From: Comamonadaceae bacterium
GTDB taxonomy: Bacteria; Pseudomonadota; Gammaproteobacteria; Burkholderiales; Burkholderiaceae_C
Direction of reading: 5' to 3'
NCBI GenBank assembly: GCA_947460065.1
Contig: CANHGF010000050.1
Coordinates: forward strand, 1 to 11,286
DNA length: 11,286 nucleotides
How positions within the stretch are numbered: the stretch's first letter is position 1; each line of letters begins with the position of its first letter. The position numbers and the translations under genes were made by a program. This document shows positions 6,979 to 11,286 of this stretch, in pieces. The notes beneath the pieces were generated by a model, which saw only the letters and a program-made list of their open reading frames with translations, ran no database searches and was not told the origin of the DNA.

Positions 6979-7005
6979 GTGGGAGCCGCGCCCTCGCGGC
7001 GATTC
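6979..7005 (+). repeat. REP-like hairpin repeat, copy 3
   Basis: GTGGGA is followed by stem GCCGCG (6985-6990), loop CCCT (6991-6994), stem CGCGGC (6995-7000) and GATTCGG. The stem is perfect. It lies 30 bp beyond the stop codon of the enoyl-CoA hydratase gene, so it would fold in the 3' untranslated part of the catabolic operon's mRNA. It faces the inverted copies at 6811-6969 head to head. Confidence 0.75.
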
Positions 7006-7035
7006 GGATGATGTGCAGGCGCGGCAGCGGTGACT

Positions 7036-7812
7036 TCAGCCGCGCTCGACGCCTGCCTGCCAAAAGCGCTCGTACTGAGGCGCTCGTTTTTCCACAAAGG
7101 CCGAAAGGCCTTCCTGCCACTGCTCAGGTGGCAGGCGGCTCAGACAGGCGCGCACTTCTTGCCAGTCGGTGGCGTGCTGGCGGTTCACACTTTGTTTGAG
7201 CTCGCCCAGCGCGCCTGGGGGCACGCCCTGAATCACGGTTTGGGCCAGCTTGAGCGCTGCCGGCAGCACCTCCTCGGGATCCAGCAACTGGTTGACCAGG
7301 CCCAGACTCAAGGCCTCGGCAGCGCTCACCTTGCGGCGGGTGTACATGATCTCCAGGGCCCGGCGGGCGCCGATGAGGGCGGGCAGGCGGGCCATGGCGG
7401 TGTTCGGGATCACGCCCAGGCCGAGCTCGGGTGTGCTCAGGTAGGCGTTGCTGGCCATGACTGCCAGGTCGCAGCTCAGGGCCAGCTCAAAGCCGCCGCC
7501 CAGGGCGGGGCCGTTGATGGCCGCGATCACCGGCAGGCGGTGCTGGGCCAGGGCCTCAAACAGCGCAACCGGGTTGTCGGGATGGGGCTTGTCACTGAGC
7601 CAGGCGCCGGTGTGCAGGTCGTGGATATTGGCGCCCGCGCAAAAAAAACGGCCACGCCCAGTCACGACGATGGCGCGCACATCCTGCGTCTTGAGCGCAT
7701 CAAGCGCTTGCAGTGCCTCAGACACCAAGGCAGACGACAGGGCATTAAAGCGCTGGGCATCGTCCAGGCTGAGCAGGGCCACCTTGTCCCGGACTTCGCA
7801 TTGCACCGTCAT
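7036..7812 (-). CDS. Enoyl-CoA hydratase/isomerase family protein
   Basis: This 258-residue crotonase-fold protein has the usual family length. The first oxyanion-hole block is GRGRFFCAGANIHDL (52-66) and the second is INGPALGGGFELALSCDLAV (99-118). Glu109 and Glu129 (in STPELGLGVIPN) match the two catalytic glutamates of mitochondrial enoyl-CoA hydratase, so reversible addition of water to a 2-enoyl-CoA is the best prediction; isomerase activity is possible. The start is ATG 7812, whose ATGA overlaps the TGA of the DUF35 gene by 4 bp, implying translational coupling. The frame stays open further upstream to 8097, but that part is a shadow of the DUF35 gene. It is the last gene of the catabolic operon and would hydrate the unsaturated acyl-CoA made by the acyl-CoA dehydrogenase, giving the 3-hydroxyacyl-CoA that a retro-aldolase could cleave. 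Confidence 0.93.
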   Translation of the reverse strand: MTVQCEVRDKVALLSLDDAQRFNALSSALVSEALQALDALKTQDVRAIVVTGRGRFFCAGANIHDLHTGAWLSDKPHPDNPVALFEALAQHRLPVIAAINGPALGGGFELALSCDLAVMASNAYLSTPELGLGVIPNTAMARLPALIGARRALEIMYTRRKVSAAEALSLGLVNQLLDPEEVLPAALKLAQTVIQGVPPGALGELKQSVNRQHATDWQEVRACLSRLPPEQWQEGLSAFVEKRAPQYERFWQAGVERG

Positions 7813-8240
7813 GGCGCTGCGCCTTCCTCGGCCTGGAAATAGGGCAGGCGCTGACCCTGCACCTCGGGGAAGGTGACCTGGGCCCGCTGGCCCACCTGCG
7901 GCACCTGCCCTTTGGGCCCGTGCCAGCGGCTGAGCATGCGCGGGCCTTCGTCCAGATCGACCAGCACCACGGTGTAGGGCAGCTGCGACTGCCAGTGCGG
8001 TCCCTGGAAGGCCACCTGCACCTGGCTGTAGCTCCAGACCTGGCCTTTGCCGCTGCTGGCCTGCCACGACAGCTGCGTGCCGCCGCAGGCCGGGCACAGG
8101 CGACGGGCGTAATAAAACACATGGCCGCAGTCGGCGCAGTGCTGCAGCATCAACTGCTCGCGCTGGCAGCCCTCCCAGAAGGGCTGTGAGTCGACGGTGG
8201 GCTGTGGCAATTGGGCGATCAATTCGCTGGGGGTGTTCAT
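7809..8240 (-). CDS. DUF35 zinc-ribbon/OB-fold protein, partner of the thiolase-like enzyme
   Basis: The 143-residue protein has an N-terminal helix region with the family's QPFWEGCQREQLMLQHC, a rubredoxin-like zinc ribbon with Cys35, Cys38, Cys49 and Cys52 (CADC and CPAC), and a C-terminal OB-fold (about 60-135) including YTVVLVDLDEGPRM. Members of the DUF35 family usually lie beside thiolase-like genes and bind them; in steroid side-chain degradation the DUF35 part of ChsH2 is needed for aldolase Ltp2, and in archaea a homologue bridges thiolase and HMG-CoA synthase. Here it follows the thiolase-like gene with only 2 bp between stop and start and overlaps the hydratase gene by 4 bp. It probably stabilises the thiolase-like enzyme or channels its acyl-CoA substrate. 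It has no predicted catalytic activity of its own. Confidence 0.92.
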   Translation of the reverse strand: MNTPSELIAQLPQPTVDSQPFWEGCQREQLMLQHCADCGHVFYYARRLCPACGGTQLSWQASSGKGQVWSYSQVQVAFQGPHWQSQLPYTVVLVDLDEGPRMLSRWHGPKGQVPQVGQRAQVTFPEVQGQRLPYFQAEEGAAP

Positions 8241-8242
8241 GT

Positions 8243-9403
8243 TCAGGCCTCCATCACCATCACGCCGCAGACAGAGAAGACGCCACCATTGCCGCTGACC
8301 ACGGCGCGGCGGGCGCCGGGAATTTGCCTGCGGCCGGCGGTGCCGCGCAATTGGTGAAACGCTTCGGTGACATGCAGCATGCCGCCGATGTGCGCCTGCG
8401 ACAGCAGGCCGCCGTGCGGGTTGAGTGGGCAGCGCCCGCCCAGGCTGGCATGGCCTGCACGCAGGTAGTTGCCGGCTTCACCTGGCCCGGCAAAGCCCAG
8501 TGCTTCCAAGGTGATGACCACCGAGATGGTGAACGCGTCGTGCAGCAAGGCGACCTGCAAGTCGTCCGGGCCCAGGCCCGCTGCAGCAAACGCATCGCGT
8601 CCGGCCGCTGCCATGCCCAGGTCCTCGAGGTCGGGCGTTTGCGCTACCGAGTTGTGGGTCGAGCGCATGGCCATGGAGCGTATCGACACCGCCTTGAGCC
8701 CGCGTGCCTTGGCGCGCTCGCGGCTCATCAGAATCAGCGCGCCACCGCCGTCGGAGACTTGCGAGCAGTCGAACAGGCGCAGCGGTGTGGCGATCATGCG
8801 GCTGGCCAGGTAGTCTTCCATGCTCATGGGCTTGCGCATCTGCGCGTTGTCGTTGAGCAGGGCGTGGCGCCGGGTGATCAGGGCGACTTCGGCCAGGTCT
8901 TTCTCGCTGGCACCGTACTGCGACAGGTAGCGCTGCGCCAGCAGGGCATAGGGCGTGACCATTCCGTGCAGCCCGAAAGGCTCTTCCCATTCTTCACCGC
9001 CGAGCAGGTTGCGCAGGGCCAGGCCTTGCGCACCGGGCGGCCGGCCTGTCAGGGTGTTTTCGCCATAAACGCAAGCGGCAATCTCGCAGTGGCCCGACTC
9101 GATGGCCCAGACCGCCTGCTGCAGCATGGTCATGGCGGTGACGGTGCCGCCCACGTCGACAGTCGTTAAAAAATTCGGCTTGAGCCCCAGGTACTCGGCC
9201 AGGGTGGACGAAAACATGGAGTTGGGAATGGCATAGGGGTCGAGATTGATCAGGCCGTCGATTTCGGGCACGCGCACGCCGCAATCGGCAGCCGCTTCTT
9301 GTACCGCCCAGGCCTGGATTTGCACCGACTCCATGCCGGGGAGCTTGCCGACTCGGGTCTCGCCGGCGCCGACGATGACCACTTCTTGACTGACTTTGGG
9401 CAT
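8243..9403 (-). CDS. Thiolase-fold protein lacking catalytic cysteines (SCP2-thiolase/Ltp2-like), possible retro-aldolase
   Basis: This 386-residue protein has the thiolase fold: VVIVGAGETRVGKLPG at the N-terminus, SGHCEIAACVYGENT, a conserved SDGGGALIL block and NPHGGLLSQAHIGGM (328-342) near the end. The nucleophilic-Cys segment of thiolases is replaced by VDVGGTVTA (82-90), and the C-terminal CxGGG by SGNGG (370-374), so ordinary Claisen thiolysis is not expected. His330 and His338 remain, with His288 in HDAFT. The closest described logic is the steroid aldolase Ltp2, which lacks the thiolase cysteines and works with a DUF35 partner, as encoded next door. The predicted role is cleavage or formation of a C-C bond in a CoA ester; substrate unknown. 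ATG 9403 has a good AAGGA Shine-Dalgarno before it. The longer open frame to 9838 overlaps the dehydrogenase gene and is rejected. Annotation pipelines may call it acetyl-CoA acetyltransferase, which is misleading. Confidence 0.88.
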   Translation of the reverse strand: MPKVSQEVVIVGAGETRVGKLPGMESVQIQAWAVQEAAADCGVRVPEIDGLINLDPYAIPNSMFSSTLAEYLGLKPNFLTTVDVGGTVTAMTMLQQAVWAIESGHCEIAACVYGENTLTGRPPGAQGLALRNLLGGEEWEEPFGLHGMVTPYALLAQRYLSQYGASEKDLAEVALITRRHALLNDNAQMRKPMSMEDYLASRMIATPLRLFDCSQVSDGGGALILMSRERAKARGLKAVSIRSMAMRSTHNSVAQTPDLEDLGMAAAGRDAFAAAGLGPDDLQVALLHDAFTISVVITLEALGFAGPGEAGNYLRAGHASLGGRCPLNPHGGLLSQAHIGGMLHVTEAFHQLRGTAGRRQIPGARRAVVSGNGGVFSVCGVMVMEA

Positions 9404-9438
9404 GCGTTCCTTGATGAAAAAACGTGGGAGAAAACGTC

Positions 9439-10578
9439 TCAACCGGCCAGCAGGTGGCGGGCGATCTGCAGGCGCTGCATTTCCGATGTGCCTTCGCCGA
9501 TGCGAAAGGCGCGGGCGTCGCGGTAGATGCGCTCGACCGGCAGGTCGCACATATAGCCGGCGCCGCCAAAAATCTGCAACACCCGGTCGGCCACCCGACC
9601 CAGCATTTCGCTGGCATAGAGCTTGGCGCGCGAGGCGGCGATCCGAAAGGCCGGATCGCCCGCATCGCCCAGCGCTGCTGCGTTGCGGGTGATCAGCCGC
9701 GCTGCATGCAACTCCACGTCGCAGTCGGCCAGCGCGAACTGTATGGTCGGCTGCTCGGCCAGTGGCTTGCCGAAGGCGATGCGCTGGCGCGCATGCGGCA
9801 GCACCAGATCCATCAGGGACTGCGCCATGCCCAGGCATTTGCTGGCCACATAAATGCGGTCGTTGTTGATGGTGGCCATCATGATCTGAAAACCCTGGCC
9901 CGGCTCGCCCAGCACATGGCTGTCAGGCACAAAGCAGTCGTCGAGCGAGAAGGCCGACAGCGGATAACCATGCCAGCCCATCTTGCGAAACTTGCGCTGC
10001 ATCACAAAGCCCGGGTTGCTCTTGTCGACGATGAAGGTCGACAGTTTGGACTTGAGCGGCGCTGCCGGGTCGGTGGCCGCCAGCACGATCACATGGTCTG
10101 AGTGCTCGACATTCGAGATGAAGTGCTTGTATCCATTGAGCTGCCAGCCGCCGGCCACCCGCACAGCCCGGGTCGATACCGCCGACAGGTCGGAGCCTGC
10201 GCCCGGCTCGGTCAGGGCGTAGGCGATGTGGGTGCGTGCCTGCAGCAGCGGATCGACCAGCCAGCTTTGCTGCTCGGCTGTGCAAAAGCGCAGCGAGCCC
10301 GGCAGGTGGCCGAACACCTCGCCCAGCGGCATCGAGGTATGACCGATGGCTTCGTCGAGCTCGCTGAGCATGTGCAGTGACAGACCTGGCCCGCCGATGG
10401 AGGCGGGCAGGTTGTAGCCGTACAGACCGAGTGCGCGCACCTCCTGCTCCAGCACTTGTCTGCGCGGGGTATCGAGCCCGTCGGCCTGGTCGACCTCGGA
10501 CTCCAGGGGTTTGAGCTTTTCGCGCACAAAGCGCTCGACGGTCTCGAGCAGCAGGCGCGCCTCTACGGTATCGGTCAT
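9439..10578 (-). CDS. Acyl-CoA dehydrogenase
   Basis: At 379 residues this is a standard FAD-dependent acyl-CoA dehydrogenase, oxidising an acyl-CoA to the 2-enoyl-CoA and passing electrons to electron-transfer flavoprotein. The first family signature is AYALTEPGAGSDLSAV (119-134). The second is the C-terminal QIFGGAGYMCDLPVERIYRD followed by IGEGTSEMQRLQIAR. Glu362 in EGTSE matches the catalytic base of medium- and short-chain dehydrogenases. An Arg-rich RIAFGKPLAEQPTIQ block for FAD and dimer contacts is also present. Chain-length preference cannot be read from the sequence. ATG 10578 is preferred because it gives the full N-terminal helical domain; no strong Shine-Dalgarno is visible. It lies 24 bp after the Bug receptor's stop and 35 bp before the thiolase-like gene, in one operon. 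Confidence 0.94.
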   Translation of the reverse strand: MTDTVEARLLLETVERFVREKLKPLESEVDQADGLDTPRRQVLEQEVRALGLYGYNLPASIGGPGLSLHMLSELDEAIGHTSMPLGEVFGHLPGSLRFCTAEQQSWLVDPLLQARTHIAYALTEPGAGSDLSAVSTRAVRVAGGWQLNGYKHFISNVEHSDHVIVLAATDPAAPLKSKLSTFIVDKSNPGFVMQRKFRKMGWHGYPLSAFSLDDCFVPDSHVLGEPGQGFQIMMATINNDRIYVASKCLGMAQSLMDLVLPHARQRIAFGKPLAEQPTIQFALADCDVELHAARLITRNAAALGDAGDPAFRIAASRAKLYASEMLGRVADRVLQIFGGAGYMCDLPVERIYRDARAFRIGEGTSEMQRLQIARHLLAG

Positions 10579-10602
10579 GGTCAGGTCTTGCCGGGTGAGG
10601 CT

Positions 10603-11286
10603 TTAGTCGAGTTGGATGTTCAGACGCTTCATCTTGACCGCATAGTTGGCGCGGTCAGCGGTGAGGAAGGCGGCGTATTGGTCGGGCCCTTGGTTGAGCA
10701 GCTCCAGGCCGACGCCGGTGATGTTGGCATTGAGGAAGGCCGGCTGGGTGATGACCTGGGCCACGTCGGCGGCTATCTTGTCGACCAGCGCGCGCGGCGT
10801 GCCGGCCGGGCTGATCAGACCAAACCAGGGCGCGGCTTGAAAGCCCGGCATGCCGGCTTCGGCAAAGGTTGGGACATTGGGCAGCAGGGCCGAGCGCTTG
10901 CCGCTGGAAATAGCCAGGATCTTGATCCGTCCGTCCTTGGCAAAGGGCAGGGCCGGTGGGATGCCGGTGAAGGAGATCTGCACCTGGTCCGAGGCCAGTG
11001 CGAGCATGACTTCAGAGACGCCTTTGTAGGGCACATGGGTGAGCTTGGTATTGCTCAAGGCCATGAAGCTGTGGGCGTCCACATGGGCGGTGCTGCCGAT
11101 GCCGAAGGTGCCGTAGTTGATCTTCTCTGGCGCTCGGTTGGCTGCGGCCACGACGTCTTGCAGTGTCTGGCCGGGGAACTTGCTGCCGGCGATCATCACA
11201 ATCGGCGATGCCGCGATGTTGATGATGGGCACGAAGCTGTTCACTGGGTCGTACGGCATCTTCTTGTAGATGTACTGGTTCGACGA
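10603..11286 (-). CDS. Bug/TctC-family tripartite tricarboxylate transporter substrate-binding protein, partial
   Basis: The C-terminal 227 residues are present; the 5' end, including the signal peptide, lies beyond the window edge. The frame is open through 11286, reading SSNQYIYKKMPYDPVNSFVPI, typical of this periplasmic-receptor family. Other family blocks are YGTFGIGSTAHV, LTHVPYKGVSEVMLALASDQVQISF, LPNVPTFAEAGMPGF and WFGLISPAGTPRALVDKIAAD. Such receptors bind carboxylates, often aromatic or dicarboxylic acids, and are greatly expanded in Burkholderiales, where many have no linked TctA/TctB membrane genes; none are seen here. It leads, or is near the head of, the CoA-catabolic operon, 24 bp before the acyl-CoA dehydrogenase, so its ligand is probably the pathway's substrate. 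The internal ATG at 11259 is not the start, because family sequence continues upstream of it. Confidence 0.93.
   Translation of the reverse strand, partial: SSNQYIYKKMPYDPVNSFVPIINIAASPIVMIAGSKFPGQTLQDVVAAANRAPEKINYGTFGIGSTAHVDAHSFMALSNTKLTHVPYKGVSEVMLALASDQVQISFTGIPPALPFAKDGRIKILAISSGKRSALLPNVPTFAEAGMPGFQAAPWFGLISPAGTPRALVDKIAADVAQVITQPAFLNANITGVGLELLNQGPDQYAAFLTADRANYAVKMKRLNIQLD

Noticed and set aside
6395..7199. Plus-strand frames across the repeat array, with periodic peptides such as PSHNIQRR
   Set aside because: The peptide repeats are translations of the 35-bp DNA repeat, and the frames also run antisense to the VOC and hydratase genes.
9404..9438. Hairpin with T-run in the spacer between dehydrogenase and thiolase-like genes (minus strand ACGT...ACGTTTTTT)
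   Set aside because: The stem is four or five base pairs of mixed composition, and the genes appear to be one operon.
9404..9838. N-terminal extension of the thiolase-like frame
   Set aside because: It overlaps the 3' part of the acyl-CoA dehydrogenase gene in another frame, gives Arg/Pro-rich non-homologous sequence, and ATG 9403 has a good Shine-Dalgarno and the family's usual N-terminus.

Overview
The window looks like chromosomal DNA of a high-GC betaproteobacterium, most likely order Burkholderiales (a Comamonadaceae-like lineage would fit). The main reasons are a Bug/TctC-type solute receptor heading a CoA-dependent catabolic operon, the GC-rich codon use, and a SelD fused to an NADH-dehydrogenase-like flavoprotein. 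This placement is inferred from gene content only. No phage, plasmid, insertion sequence, CRISPR or RNA gene was seen.

Left part, plus strand (171-4825): two large fusion proteins. The first joins a TVP38/TMEM64 (VTT/DedA-like) membrane domain to a MerA/lipoamide-dehydrogenase-like disulfide oxidoreductase. The second joins an NDH-2-like FAD oxidoreductase to selenide, water dikinase (SelD). The 191 bp between them is largely filled with repeats. They may form a redox/selenium unit, but no selA, selB or mnmH lies in the window.

Middle, minus strand (6733 down to 4886), converging on selD: a VOC-family metalloprotein, a carboxymuconolactone-decarboxylase-family protein and a cysteine-rich predicted lipoprotein of unknown function. 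The first two are 9 bp apart and probably cotranscribed.

Right part, minus strand (window end down to 7036): a tight catabolic operon. In order of transcription it encodes a Bug/TctC receptor (5' end outside the window), an acyl-CoA dehydrogenase, a thiolase-fold protein lacking both thiolase cysteines, a DUF35 zinc-ribbon/OB protein and an enoyl-CoA hydratase. The order suggests uptake or sensing of a carboxylic acid, CoA-ester dehydrogenation, hydration, and a retro-aldol-like C-C cleavage by the thiolase-like/DUF35 pair, as in steroid side-chain degradation. The substrate is unknown.

Between these blocks (38-66, 2388-2520, 6811-7005) lies a family of short REP-like hairpin repeats. Each has a GTGGGA head, a constant CCCT loop and stems that change sequence while keeping pairing, and there is also a 35-bp tandem array. 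Together with the atypical thiolase-like cassette, these are the most interesting parts of the window.
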